64,000 nt of DNA from Bradyrhizobium diazoefficiens. GTDB taxonomy: Bacteria > Pseudomonadota > Alphaproteobacteria > Rhizobiales > Xanthobacteraceae. Below the pieces are notes generated by a model. The model had not been told where the DNA came from, ran no database searches, and worked only from the letters and a program-made list of their open reading frames with translations. The position numbers were made by a program, and so were the translations under genes. Below are positions 1-8,633 of this stretch, in pieces. Location: the NCBI RefSeq assembly GCF_016616885.1, contig NZ_CP067102.1, positions 5,484,501-5,548,500 on the forward strand, written 5' to 3'. Within the stretch, counting starts at the first letter, position 1. Each line of letters starts with the position of its first letter.

Positions 1-142
1 GCTGGATGCTGCGACCATTGCGGCGGCCGCATCCGCCGCCATCGAAGGAACATCGCCCTCCGACAATGCGCTCGGCAGCGCCTGGTATCGCCGCGAGGTC
101 GTCGGCGTGCATCTCCGTCGGCTGCTGTCGGGACAGGAATAG
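1..142 (+). CDS. Molybdenum hydroxylase FAD-binding subunit (CoxM/XdhA-like), C-terminal fragment
   Basis: Partial: only the last 46 codons before TAG at 140-142 are in the window (reading frame from base 2). The tail reads as an alanine-rich helix followed by AWYRREVVGVHLRRLL, the typical end of the FAD/CO-dehydrogenase-flavoprotein C-terminal domain of the medium subunit of xanthine dehydrogenase-family enzymes. It lies 6 bp upstream of the [2Fe-2S] subunit, giving the usual medium-small-large gene order. The assignment rests on this short tail and the context; the FAD-binding part lies outside the window. Confidence 0.75.
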   Translation, partial: LDAATIAAAASAAIEGTSPSDNALGSAWYRREVVGVHLRRLLSGQE

Positions 143-148
143 AGCATC

Positions 149-625
149 ATGTCCAAAATCCCCCTGCAATTTCGTCACAATGGTCGCGATGTCGCGATCT
201 TCGTCGATGGCGGCACCAATCTCCTGGTCGCGCTGCGCGAGCTGATCGGCGACATGACACCGAAATTCGGCTGCGGCCAGGGCGGCTGCGGCACCTGCAG
301 CGTGCTGATCGACGGCGAGCTTCATCTCTCCTGCCTGACGCTGGCGGAGACGGTTGCTGGCCGCTCCATCGAAACACTCGACGGCATGAAGCAGGGCCCG
401 AACCTGCATCCGCTCCAGCGCGCCTTCGCCGACCATTTCGCGGCCCAATGCGGCTACTGCACCCCGGGTATGCTGATGGCCGCAAAAGCCCTGCTCGACC
501 GCAATGCGTCGCCAAGCCGCGACGAGGTCATCGAGGCCATCTCCGGCAACATCTGCCGCTGCACCGGCTACGAGCCGATCATCAATGCCATCCTCGCCGC
601 CACCGGCGGCCGGGTCAGCGCGTAA
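149..625 (+). CDS. Molybdenum hydroxylase [2Fe-2S] subunit (CoxS/XdhC-like)
   Basis: 158 aa, normal for the small subunit of xanthine dehydrogenase/CO dehydrogenase-family hydroxylases, which passes electrons from the molybdopterin site to FAD. An N-terminal plant-type ferredoxin domain has cysteines C42, C47, C50 and C62 (CGQGGCGTC then C). A C-terminal all-helical [2Fe-2S] domain has C101-x2-C104 (CGYC) and C136-x-C138 (CRC). All eight cluster ligands are present. Cytoplasmic, no signal peptide. It sits between the FAD subunit and the large subunit, 12 bp before the latter, so co-transcription is likely. Confidence 0.95.
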   Translation: MSKIPLQFRHNGRDVAIFVDGGTNLLVALRELIGDMTPKFGCGQGGCGTCSVLIDGELHLSCLTLAETVAGRSIETLDGMKQGPNLHPLQRAFADHFAAQCGYCTPGMLMAAKALLDRNASPSRDEVIEAISGNICRCTGYEPIINAILAATGGRVSA

Positions 626-637
626 GGGAACGCGACC

Positions 638-2236
638 ATGCTGGAACTTCGCAAGGACATTTTCGCCGACGAGCGTGACGATAATCTGAACGAAATTGGC
701 AAAGGCACGCAGCGTCAGGACATGCTCGGCCATGTCACGGGCACGTCGAGCTATTTCAACGACCACAAGCTCCAAGGCATGCTGCACTTGAAGGTCGTGC
801 GTTCGACCCAGTCCCATGCACGGATTCGTCGCATCGACACCACGGAGGCCGAGCGCTCGGCCGGCGTGCGCCGGATCATTCGCGGCGCCGACGTGCCGGT
901 CAATCTCAACACGCTCCTGAGCCTGATCAATTTCGGCAAGGACGACGAGCCGTCGCTCGCGGTCGACAAGGTCCGCTACAAGGGCGAGCCGATCGTCGCG
1001 ATCGTTGCCGACAGCGAGCGCGAGGCCTTTGAGGCGGTCGCAAAGGTCAAGATCGATTACGAGCCATTGCCGGCGGTGTTCGACGTCGAGGACGCGCTGA
1101 AGCCCGGCGCGCCCGTGGTCAACGAGACCTATCCCAAGAACACGTTCACCTATCACGAGACCTACGATCACCAAAAACTGCGCTTCGGCGATGCCGACGC
1201 GGCGCTGGCGACCGCCGATCACGTGCTGGAGCAGCGCTACCAGATGTCGCCGATCGAGCACGCCCCGACCGAGACCAATGGTGCGATCGCGGCGCCCGAC
1301 ACCAACGGCCGTTATCTGGTCTACACCTCGACCCAGGCGCTGTTCTTCTCGGTCGACACCTGCGCCAAGATCCTGGACGTTCCGTCCAACACCTTCCACT
1401 TCATCGGCGGCACCGTCGGCGGCGGCTTTGGCGGCAAGGTCGACACGTTGACCGAGCCGCTCGCCATTCTCGGCGCGATGCTGACCGGGCGGCCCGTTCG
1501 CTACGTGTTCGGGCGCGAAGAGGAGATGCAATACGGCCCGCCGCGCGGCGCCGAGCGCATCTACATCAAGGACGGCGTGATGCGCGACGGCCGCATCGTC
1601 GCGCGCAAGATCCGCGCCTATTTCGACAGCGGCGCCTACACACGACTGTCCAGCTACGCGGCGGTGAAATGTGCAGCGCATCTGCCGGGTCCCTACACCA
1701 TCCCGAACGTCTATGGCGACGTCTACTGCGTCTTCACCAACCGCACGCCGGCGACCGCCATGCGCGGTTTCGGCGTAACCGCGATGGACTTTGCGATCGA
1801 GTGCCAGATGGACAAGCTCGCGCACCTCGTGAACATGGACCCGATGGAGTTCCGGATCCTCAACGCCTATCGCGATGGCGACATGAAGGCGCACCGGCGC
1901 GAGGCCAAGAACACCGCGCTGATCGAATGCGTCCAAGTCGCGGCGGAGAAAGCCAAGTGGCCGCTCCGCGAGGAGTTCAAGCGAGCATCCTCGCGCAAGG
2001 ACGGCGGCGGCAGCCGCGCCGTCATCCCGCCGACCCCGACGGATTCTTCGCGCGCGCGGCCCACCGCTCCGGCACAGCAGCGCACCAGCTATGACCGGCT
2101 TCCGCCCACCGTCACCCGCGAACCGCCGCGCGAGCCGCCACCACCTGCTCCACCGCCACCGCCCTCGCCGCGGCCGACCGCACCCTCGCATGGCGCGACC
2201 CGTTTCTCCTCCGTCTTTGGCACCAGGAGGCGCTAG
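638..2236 (+). CDS. Molybdenum hydroxylase large subunit, N-terminal half (split gene)
   Basis: 532 aa. Residues ~20-130 match the aldehyde oxidase/xanthine dehydrogenase a/b hammerhead domain; ~150-440 are the first part of the molybdopterin-binding domain. The cofactor motif GGGFGGK is at residues 261-267 and AMRGFG at 374-379. The latter resembles xanthine dehydrogenase-type enzymes rather than the Cys-containing AYRCSFR loop of CO dehydrogenase. Homologous sequence stops near residue 450. The last ~80 residues are Pro/Arg/Ser-rich low complexity (runs of P, then FGTRRR), not found in a standard large subunit. The stop codon is directly followed, in the same frame, by the ATG of the second half. 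Substrate unknown. Confidence 0.85.
   Translation: MLELRKDIFADERDDNLNEIGKGTQRQDMLGHVTGTSSYFNDHKLQGMLHLKVVRSTQSHARIRRIDTTEAERSAGVRRIIRGADVPVNLNTLLSLINFGKDDEPSLAVDKVRYKGEPIVAIVADSEREAFEAVAKVKIDYEPLPAVFDVEDALKPGAPVVNETYPKNTFTYHETYDHQKLRFGDADAALATADHVLEQRYQMSPIEHAPTETNGAIAAPDTNGRYLVYTSTQALFFSVDTCAKILDVPSNTFHFIGGTVGGGFGGKVDTLTEPLAILGAMLTGRPVRYVFGREEEMQYGPPRGAERIYIKDGVMRDGRIVARKIRAYFDSGAYTRLSSYAAVKCAAHLPGPYTIPNVYGDVYCVFTNRTPATAMRGFGVTAMDFAIECQMDKLAHLVNMDPMEFRILNAYRDGDMKAHRREAKNTALIECVQVAAEKAKWPLREEFKRASSRKDGGGSRAVIPPTPTDSSRARPTAPAQQRTSYDRLPPTVTREPPREPPPPAPPPPPSPRPTAPSHGATRFSSVFGTRRR
2225..2230 (+). promoter_or_regulatory. Shine-Dalgarno site for the second half of the large subunit
   Basis: A perfect AGGAGG lies 6 bp before the ATG at 2237, inside the last codons of the upstream ORF. 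It argues that the second half is translated as its own polypeptide by re-initiation, and that the split is not a sequencing error. Confidence 0.7.
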
Positions 2237-3259
2237 ATGACCCGGCATCGCGGACGCGGCATCGCGTCGATCAACTATCCCATCGGCATGAATCTCGGCG
2301 GCGACCCCAGCCAGGCGCTGGTGCATTCCAACCCGAGCGGCAAGTTTACGGTCGCGCTGTCGTCCATCGATCTCGGCCAGGGCATGAAGTCGGTGACGCG
2401 GCAGATCTGCGCGGAGACGCTGGGCGTGCCCGTCGAGGACGTCTATGTCGACACCGCGGATTCCGACACCGGCCCGCATTGCATGGGCTCGTTCGCTTCG
2501 CGGGGAACGCATCGCGTCGGCAATGCCGTGATGGCGGCGGCCCGCGAGGCTCGCGGCGTCATGATGGAAGCCGCAGCCGAGGAACTCGAGGTCAACGCCG
2601 CCGATCTCGAAACGGACGGACGCGGCAACATCCACGTCAAGGGCGCGCCGCACCGCTCGATCTCGACCAAGGACGTTGCGATCGCCGCCCAGTTCAAGCA
2701 GGGCAAGACCATCTCGGGCCGCGGCATCTTTCTGGTGCCGCTCTCCGAGGTCAATCCGGAGACCGGCGAGATGTCGCCGGCCACCTGCTACGCCCATGCC
2801 TGCCTCGTCGCCGAGGTCGATGTCGACGACGAAACCGGCGAGGTCGAGATGGTGCGGATGGACTCGGCCTATGAGCTCGGCCGCGCGCTCAATCCACGTC
2901 TCGTCGAGCAGCAGCTCGTCGGCGGCGCGTGGATGGGCATCAGCCACGCGCTGTATGAGACGACGGAGCCTCACTATCCCGAGGCCGTTCACGGCCCGCG
3001 CGATTTCGTCGAATATCTGATGCCCGGTCCCGGCGACATCTGCCCGCACGACATTGCCGTGCTGGAGCGCCCTGCCCCTGACGGCCCCTTCGGCGCCAAG
3101 GGTCCCGGCGAGATGTGCGCCAACCCGGTGCTGCCCGCCGTTGCGAACGCGATCTTCAACGCAGTCGGCGTGCGCATCGACGATCTGCCGATTACGCCTG
3201 AAAAGGTGCTGCGTGCGATCAAGGCCCAGGGCGGCGCCCGGCCGCAGGCGCGGCGCTAG
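2237..3259 (+). CDS. Molybdenum hydroxylase large subunit, C-terminal half (split gene)
   Basis: 340 aa, beginning MTRHRGRGIA, which corresponds to the middle of a normal ~780-aa large subunit. It contains the second molybdopterin-binding region: the conserved Gln of IDLGQGMK (binds molybdopterin in the family), the SFASRGT segment, and the catalytic base Glu at residue 292 in GAKGPGEM near the C terminus. Together with the preceding ORF all family active-site elements are present, so the two polypeptides probably assemble into one functional large subunit. Starts immediately after the upstream TAG with its own strong ribosome-binding site. Confidence 0.85.
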   Translation: MTRHRGRGIASINYPIGMNLGGDPSQALVHSNPSGKFTVALSSIDLGQGMKSVTRQICAETLGVPVEDVYVDTADSDTGPHCMGSFASRGTHRVGNAVMAAAREARGVMMEAAAEELEVNAADLETDGRGNIHVKGAPHRSISTKDVAIAAQFKQGKTISGRGIFLVPLSEVNPETGEMSPATCYAHACLVAEVDVDDETGEVEMVRMDSAYELGRALNPRLVEQQLVGGAWMGISHALYETTEPHYPEAVHGPRDFVEYLMPGPGDICPHDIAVLERPAPDGPFGAKGPGEMCANPVLPAVANAIFNAVGVRIDDLPITPEKVLRAIKAQGGARPQARR

Positions 3260-3271
3260 AGGTTTTGGTTC

Positions 3272-4153
3272 ATGGCGGTCCGCACCAACATCGTCGGCAT
3301 CGACAGCCCGGAGGCGCTGGAGAGAGCGCTGCGCGCGGCCTATTACCTCGCCGACGGGGGCCTCGCGACGGCCGCCTATCTCGGACTTGCGCTCGGCAAG
3401 CCGCTGCTGCTCGAGGGCGCACCGGGTGTCGGCAAGACGGAAGCGGCAAAGGCCATCGCCGCCGTGCTCGGCCGCCGGTTGATCCGCCTGCAATGCTATG
3501 AAGGCATCGACGCCTCCGCGGCGCTCTACGAATGGAACTATCCGCGCCAGATGCTCGCGATCCGTCAAGCCGGCGACGAGAGCATCGATATCTATGGCGA
3601 GGCGTTTTTGATCGAACGGCCGATGCTCGCCTCGCTGCGTGCACCAGACTCGACCGTGCTGCTGATCGACGAAATCGACCGTGCCGACCAGGAATTCGAG
3701 GCCTTCCTGCTCGAATTTCTGTCCGACTTCCAGATCTCGATCCCCGAGCGCGGCACCGTGCGCGCCGCCGAGCGACCCGTCGTCGTGCTGACGTCGAACC
3801 GGACGCGCGACCTGCACGAAGCCTTGCGCCGCCGTTGTGTCTACCACTGGATCGACTATCCCACAGAAGAGCGCGAGGCGCGCATCGTCATGCTGCGAGC
3901 CTCCAGTGTGGCCGAAGCGACCGCACGCGCCGTCGTCGCAGCCGTCGGCAAGCTCCGGCGCGAGCCGCTCACCAAGGCGCCGGGCATCGCCGAAGCCGTC
4001 GACTGGGCCGAAGCCGCGACACTCCTGAACAAGGGCGGCGCGCGCTGGCCCGACGCCTTCAAGCGCTCGATCGGCGTGGCACTCAAGGATGAGGAGGACC
4101 TGCACTTCATCTCGCCCCGGCTCGACGCCCTGCTCGCGGAGGCAACCGCATGA
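3272..4153 (+). CDS. MoxR-family AAA+ ATPase (CoxD-like)
   Basis: 293 aa. Walker A GAPGVGKT at residues 49-56, Walker B LLIDEIDRAD with D133-E134, and a sensor-1 TSNRTRD segment: a single AAA+ module of the MoxR type. Genes of this type sit beside molybdenum hydroxylases; CoxD is established as needed to build the active site of CO dehydrogenase. It lies 12 bp after the large subunit, and its stop overlaps the start of the next VWA gene (ATGA), the usual MoxR-VWA pair. Inferred role: ATP-driven maturation of the hydroxylase. Confidence 0.92.
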   Translation: MAVRTNIVGIDSPEALERALRAAYYLADGGLATAAYLGLALGKPLLLEGAPGVGKTEAAKAIAAVLGRRLIRLQCYEGIDASAALYEWNYPRQMLAIRQAGDESIDIYGEAFLIERPMLASLRAPDSTVLLIDEIDRADQEFEAFLLEFLSDFQISIPERGTVRAAERPVVVLTSNRTRDLHEALRRRCVYHWIDYPTEEREARIVMLRASSVAEATARAVVAAVGKLRREPLTKAPGIAEAVDWAEAATLLNKGGARWPDAFKRSIGVALKDEEDLHFISPRLDALLAEATA

Positions 4154-5271
4154 GCACCGAGCCCGGGCTTCCGCGCGCCGCGCGCATCTTCGTTTCCTTC
4201 GTTACGCTCTTGCGCGCCAACAGCTTTGCTGTCGCCCCGGAGCAGACCACCGCGTTCCTCACCGCGATCGAGCTGCTCGGCCCGCGCGACTTGGGGGATA
4301 TCAGGCAGGCGGCACTGGCCACCCTCGCCCCGCGGCCCGAGCGCCGCGCGACTTTTGACCGCCTGTTCGACCTCCACTTCCGCGGCAGCGAGGCGATCGA
4401 ACATGCCGACGACGGCGAGGACGACGAAACCGTCCGGCTCCAGGAGGAAGGCCGCGGCGACGAGGAGCCGCTGCTCTCCGACGACGCCAATGAATCCGGC
4501 CTCACTGCCACCCGCACCGAGGCGTTGGTCGAGCGCCGCTTCGCCCAGCTCTCTACAACCGACGCGCTGCGCCGCCTGTCGCGTGAGGCTCCCCGGCGCC
4601 TGCCGCGACGGCGCGGCCATCGCCGCATGCGCGCCCGCCGCGGACCGTTTTCCGACCTGCGCCGCACCTTGCGCGACTCTGTTCGAAGCGATGGCGAGAT
4701 CTTGCGGCTCGGGCACATGAAGCGGCGCCAGCGCCCACGGAAGTTCCTGCTGCTGATCGACGTCTCCGGCTCGATGAAGAGCCGTACCGAGGACAACATG
4801 AAGCTGGCGCATGCGCTGGTGCAGGCCGCGCCCAATGTCGAGGTCTTCACCTTCGGCACGCGGCTGACCCGCGTCACCCGCGCGTTGCGGCTGAAGCGGC
4901 GCGAGCAGGCGCTGAACGCAGCCGCGCATCTCGTCAGCGACTGGGACGGCGGCACCCGCATCGGCGATGCACTGCAGGCCTTCCTCGCAGTGCCGCGGTT
5001 CGGCGGGTACGCGCGCGGAGCGGCCGTGGTTGTCGTGTCCGACGGACTTGAGCGCGGCGAGCCCGACGCGCTGCGCGACGCGGTGGCCAAGCTCTCGCGG
5101 CGTGCCTGGCGCGTCAGCTGGCTGACGCCGCTCGCGGCGGGCCCGGGCTTCCGCCCGCAGACCGAAGCGCTCATCGCCATCGAGCGGTTCGTCGACGATC
5201 TCGTCGACGGCGGATCGAGCGCGTCGATCGTCGCGCATGTGCTGGCATTGGGACGAAGGAGAGTTGCGTGA
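4150..5271 (+). CDS. VWA domain-containing protein, CoxE-like
   Basis: 373 aa. The N-terminal ~190 residues are a helical, charged CoxE-type region with an acidic stretch (DDGEDDE) and an Arg-rich linker. The C-terminal von Willebrand A domain has the metal-ion-dependent adhesion motif D204-x-S206-x-S208 (DVSGSM). It overlaps the MoxR gene by 4 bp and is itself overlapped by the next gene (GTGA). CoxE proteins pair with CoxD-type ATPases in maturation of molybdenum hydroxylases; that role is inferred here from pairing and position. Confidence 0.9.
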   Translation: MSTEPGLPRAARIFVSFVTLLRANSFAVAPEQTTAFLTAIELLGPRDLGDIRQAALATLAPRPERRATFDRLFDLHFRGSEAIEHADDGEDDETVRLQEEGRGDEEPLLSDDANESGLTATRTEALVERRFAQLSTTDALRRLSREAPRRLPRRRGHRRMRARRGPFSDLRRTLRDSVRSDGEILRLGHMKRRQRPRKFLLLIDVSGSMKSRTEDNMKLAHALVQAAPNVEVFTFGTRLTRVTRALRLKRREQALNAAAHLVSDWDGGTRIGDALQAFLAVPRFGGYARGAAVVVVSDGLERGEPDALRDAVAKLSRRAWRVSWLTPLAAGPGFRPQTEALIAIERFVDDLVDGGSSASIVAHVLALGRRRVA

Positions 5272-6152
5272 CCGAGATTGTCGACGGGCATCATCATATC
5301 TGGCGGCAGGCCGACCTGCCCTGGCTGGTCGGCCCGATGCAGCCCCGCATCTTCGGACCCTACGAGGCGATCCGGCGCGACTATCCGCTTTCCGAATATC
5401 TCGCCGACCTCAAGGGCAGCGGCGTCACCCGCTCGGTGTATGTTCAGACCAACTGGGCCAACGACCGTTTCGAGGACGAAGCCGCCTGGGTGCAGCAGAC
5501 CGCCAACGAGCATGGCTGGCCGCACGCCATCGTCGCCTACGCCAATTTCGCGGTGGACGACGTCCGCCCACAGCTCGACCGCCTGAAACGCTATCCGCTG
5601 GTGCGCGGCGTGCGCATGCAGCTGCACTGGCACGAGAACCCGCTCTATCGCTTCGCCACAAAGCCAGATCTCTGCGTCGATCCCATGGTCCGCCGCAACA
5701 TTGCGCATCTCGCCGACTACGGCTGGACGTTCGATCTCCAGGTCTTCACGCCGCAGATGCCGGATGCAGTGCTGCTCGCCGAATCCTGCCCCAAGGTGAC
5801 CTTCATCCTTCAGCATGCCGGCATGCTCGAAGATCCTTCGCCGGCGGGACGCGCGGCCTGGCGTGCCGGGATGGCCCGGCTCGCGACGTGTCCGAACGTG
5901 GTCTCCAAGCTGTCCGGGCTCGGCACCTTCATCCACCGCAACGATCCCGCGCATGTCGCCGCCGTGCTCACTGATACCGTCGCGATCTTCGGCGCCGAGC
6001 GCTGCCTGTTCGGCTCCAATTTCCCGATCGAGAAATTGTGGACCAGCTATCGCGAGCTCGTTGACGCCTTTCGCGCGGCGGCCGCACCGCTGAGTGCCGC
6101 GCAGCAGGACGCGATCTTCCGGACCGCCGCGACGCGCGTCTATCGGCTTTAA
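5268..6152 (+). CDS. Amidohydrolase 2 family metal-dependent hydrolase
   Basis: 294 aa, GTG start overlapping the previous stop; AAGGAG lies 8 bp upstream. N-terminal metal motif DGHHHIW (residues 6-12), a central QHAGM histidine and a late SNFP segment replacing the usual catalytic-Asp SDWP. This is the pattern of the amidohydrolase-2/TIM-barrel family that includes 2-pyrone-4,6-dicarboxylate lactonase and fuconolactonase. Probably hydrolyses a lactone or amide made downstream of the molybdenum hydroxylase. The Asn in SNFP is worth noting, since many relatives carry Asp there. Exact substrate unknown. Confidence 0.85.
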   Translation: MTEIVDGHHHIWRQADLPWLVGPMQPRIFGPYEAIRRDYPLSEYLADLKGSGVTRSVYVQTNWANDRFEDEAAWVQQTANEHGWPHAIVAYANFAVDDVRPQLDRLKRYPLVRGVRMQLHWHENPLYRFATKPDLCVDPMVRRNIAHLADYGWTFDLQVFTPQMPDAVLLAESCPKVTFILQHAGMLEDPSPAGRAAWRAGMARLATCPNVVSKLSGLGTFIHRNDPAHVAAVLTDTVAIFGAERCLFGSNFPIEKLWTSYRELVDAFRAAAAPLSAAQQDAIFRTAATRVYRL

Positions 6153-6182
6153 CAGACAAGAACAGGACAGGGAGCGAAACGA

Positions 6183-7031
6183 ATGGCGCTGGAGATCAAG
6201 ATCCTGGACTACGGCGATATTGAGCTGGAATCGAGCTTCCTGGTGCTCGGCCGCGACTGCGGCCGCACTCGCCGCGTTCTCACGCTGGGTTTTTTGATCC
6301 TTGGCGGCAAATATCCGGTCGTGGTCGACACCGGCTACCGCTCCAACCAGATCATGGAGACGCTGGGCATGCGCGGCTTGCAGTACCACGAGAACATGAT
6401 CGAGAACCAACTTGCCCGCCACGGCGTGCGCATGGGCGACGTCCGCTTCGTTTGTCATACGCATCTGCACATCGACCACGCCGGCAAGGACGATCTGTTC
6501 CCGATGAACACGACCGTCGTGCTCAATCGCAAGGAGCTCGAATATTCCGTCTCCGGCCTGATGCATCCGCAATATCCGGCGCCTGACATCAAACATCTGA
6601 TCGACCGGCTTCACACCAAGAGCGCGCTGCGCTTCCTCGATCTCGAAATTACCGGCCCGATCGAACTAATGCCCGGCGTCTATTGCGATGCGGCCAACGC
6701 CCACACCGAGGGGTCGATGAACATCATCGTCGAAACCGCCGACGGCATCGCCACCATCTGCGGCGATGTCATCTACGATTTCAACGACCAGATCGTCACC
6801 CCCTTCAACGAGATCCACGACTGGGAGCCGCGCACCACGGGCAACCACGGTACCACCAAGCGGGCGGAGAAGGCCGCGATCAAAAAACTGCTCAGCAACT
6901 CGCGTTATCTGCTGCCGGTGCACGATCGTCCCGCCAAGATCGAAGGCGGCAACGTCGTGGGCCGGCTCCACGATCAGGTCCCGGGCCCGATCGTGCAGTC
7001 CCTGCCCGCGCGCAATTGGTTCCCGGCCTGA
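6183..7031 (+). CDS. Metallo-beta-lactamase-fold hydrolase (N-acyl-homoserine-lactonase-like)
   Basis: 282 aa. The zinc-binding motif H94-x-H96-x-D98-H99 (THLHIDH) is followed by further candidate ligands in AHTEGS and the C-terminal HDRP. Residue order resembles AttM/AiiA-type lactonases. It is 30 bp after the amidohydrolase and followed at 21 bp by the SMP-30 fusion, so it is part of the same catabolic operon. A lactone from ring cleavage is a more plausible substrate here than a quorum signal, because no LuxI/LuxR gene is nearby; this is inference. Confidence 0.85.
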   Translation: MALEIKILDYGDIELESSFLVLGRDCGRTRRVLTLGFLILGGKYPVVVDTGYRSNQIMETLGMRGLQYHENMIENQLARHGVRMGDVRFVCHTHLHIDHAGKDDLFPMNTTVVLNRKELEYSVSGLMHPQYPAPDIKHLIDRLHTKSALRFLDLEITGPIELMPGVYCDAANAHTEGSMNIIVETADGIATICGDVIYDFNDQIVTPFNEIHDWEPRTTGNHGTTKRAEKAAIKKLLSNSRYLLPVHDRPAKIEGGNVVGRLHDQVPGPIVQSLPARNWFPA

Positions 7032-7052
7032 GATGAACCTGAGGGCCGACCG

Positions 7053-8630
7053 ATGACACACGTCACCTTGCGCTCCGAATTCGAGACCCTGATCGACCCT
7101 TACGCACCGGTTGCGCAGGTCGGCACAGGCTTTGACTTCACGGAAGGGCCGATCTGGCATCCGGTCGATCATTATCTGTTGTTCTCGGACATGCCGGGCG
7201 ATGTGCGCCGGCGCTGGGATGCGCGGCGCGGCGTTGCCGAGGTCAAGCGTCCGTCGAACAAGTGCAACGGCATGACCTACGATGCGGAGCTCAATCTGAT
7301 CGTCTGCGAGCACGCGACCTCGTCGCTGATCCGCGAGCGGCCCGACGGACGGCGCGAGGTGCTGGCCTCGCATTTTGGCGGACGGGAGCTCAACAGCCCC
7401 AACGACGTCTGTGTGCACTCCTCCGGCGCGATCTATTTTTCGGATCCCTGGTATGGCCGCATGCCGGTCTATGGGGTCGAGCGGCCGCGCCAGCTCGGCT
7501 TCCAGGGCGTCTATCGCGTCGTGCCCGGCAGCGAGCCGAAGCTGGTGGTCGATCGAACCCTGTTCGATCAGCCGAATGGACTGTGCTTCTCGCCGGACGA
7601 AACACTGCTCTATGTCAACGACACCGTGCAGGCGCTGGTTCGTGTGTTCGACGTCAATGCCGATGGCACGCTGTCGAATGCGCGCGTGTTTGCGAGCGGC
7701 ATCCGGTCCGAGTTGGAGCCTGGCCTGCCCGACGGCATGAAGTGCGACCAGCATGGCAATGTCTGGGTCACGGCGCCCGGTGGCGTCTGGGTCTACTCGC
7801 CGCGCGGCGAGCTGCTTGGAAAAGTTCGTGTGCCCGAGCTCGTCGCCAACCTCGCCTGGGGCGGACCGGATTTCCGCACGCTGTACCTGACCTCGACGCA
7901 TTCGGTTTACGCCATTCCGACCAAGGCCGGACCGCGCCACGAGCCCTATATGAGCGGAAGACGCAGCAGCGGCGGCGCCACGAGCGCCGGCCCCGCGGCC
8001 GCGGCGCCGATCCTGGCCGACGGCGAGTTGCGCCTCGATCCAAACCGCTGCGCCATGATCATCCAGGACCTTCAGAACGACGTCATCATGGATGGCGGAG
8101 CGTTCGCCGAGTCGGGCGCGCCCGGTCATGCGAAACAGCAGCACGTCGTCGAGAACGTGCGGCGCCTTGCGGAGACGGCGCGGGCCCGCGGCGTCGTCAT
8201 CATCCATGTCTGGTTCGTGGTCGAGCCCGGCGCGCCCGGCGTGACGCTGAACGCGCCGCTGTTCGAGGGTCTCGTCGACAGCAAGGCAATGGTGCGCGGC
8301 AGCTGGGGCGCTGCACCGGTCTCGGGTCTCGAGCCGAGGCCCGGCGATTTCGTCGTGGAGAAGATGCGGATGAGCGCCTGGGAGGGCACCCGGCTGGAGA
8401 CGATCCTCAAGGCCACCGGCCGCGACATGATCATCAACACCGGCGCGTGGACCAATATGTCGGTCGAGCACACTGCGCGCACTGGCGCCGACAAGGGCTA
8501 TTTCATGATCGTGCCGGAAGACTGCTGCTCGACCATGAATGCCGATTGGCACTCGGCCTCGATCAAATTTGCCATGCAAAACGTTGCCGTCGTCACGCGG
8601 TCGGATGCCGTCATCAAGGCGCTGGGATGA
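7053..8630 (+). CDS. Fusion: SMP-30/gluconolactonase domain + isochorismatase-like (cysteine hydrolase) domain
   Basis: 525 aa. Residues ~15-295 form an SMP-30/gluconolactonase beta-propeller: FTEGP, NSPNDVCV and DQPNGLCFSPDE carry the expected metal-binding Glu, Asn and Asp. A Ser/Gly/Ala linker (~300-325) joins an isochorismatase-like domain (~330-525). In that second domain the triad positions are D339 (IIQDLQND), K437 (VEKMRMSAW) and S470 (TNMSVEHTAR); most amidase members have Cys at the third position. The lactonase half would open a lactone. The second half may hydrolyse an amide by a modified mechanism, or be non-catalytic. Confidence 0.88.
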   Translation: MTHVTLRSEFETLIDPYAPVAQVGTGFDFTEGPIWHPVDHYLLFSDMPGDVRRRWDARRGVAEVKRPSNKCNGMTYDAELNLIVCEHATSSLIRERPDGRREVLASHFGGRELNSPNDVCVHSSGAIYFSDPWYGRMPVYGVERPRQLGFQGVYRVVPGSEPKLVVDRTLFDQPNGLCFSPDETLLYVNDTVQALVRVFDVNADGTLSNARVFASGIRSELEPGLPDGMKCDQHGNVWVTAPGGVWVYSPRGELLGKVRVPELVANLAWGGPDFRTLYLTSTHSVYAIPTKAGPRHEPYMSGRRSSGGATSAGPAAAAPILADGELRLDPNRCAMIIQDLQNDVIMDGGAFAESGAPGHAKQQHVVENVRRLAETARARGVVIIHVWFVVEPGAPGVTLNAPLFEGLVDSKAMVRGSWGAAPVSGLEPRPGDFVVEKMRMSAWEGTRLETILKATGRDMIINTGAWTNMSVEHTARTGADKGYFMIVPEDCCSTMNADWHSASIKFAMQNVAVVTRSDAVIKALG

Positions 8631-8633
8631 GCG

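Noticed and set aside
638..3259. Large subunit as CO dehydrogenase CoxL
   Set aside because: The loop reads AMRGFG rather than the Cys-containing AYRCSFR of CuMo CO dehydrogenase, so only the general xanthine dehydrogenase-family name is used.
4107..6614. 835-codon open frame on the minus strand
   Set aside because: Antisense to CoxE, the amidohydrolase and part of the lactonase; composition typical of a shadow frame.
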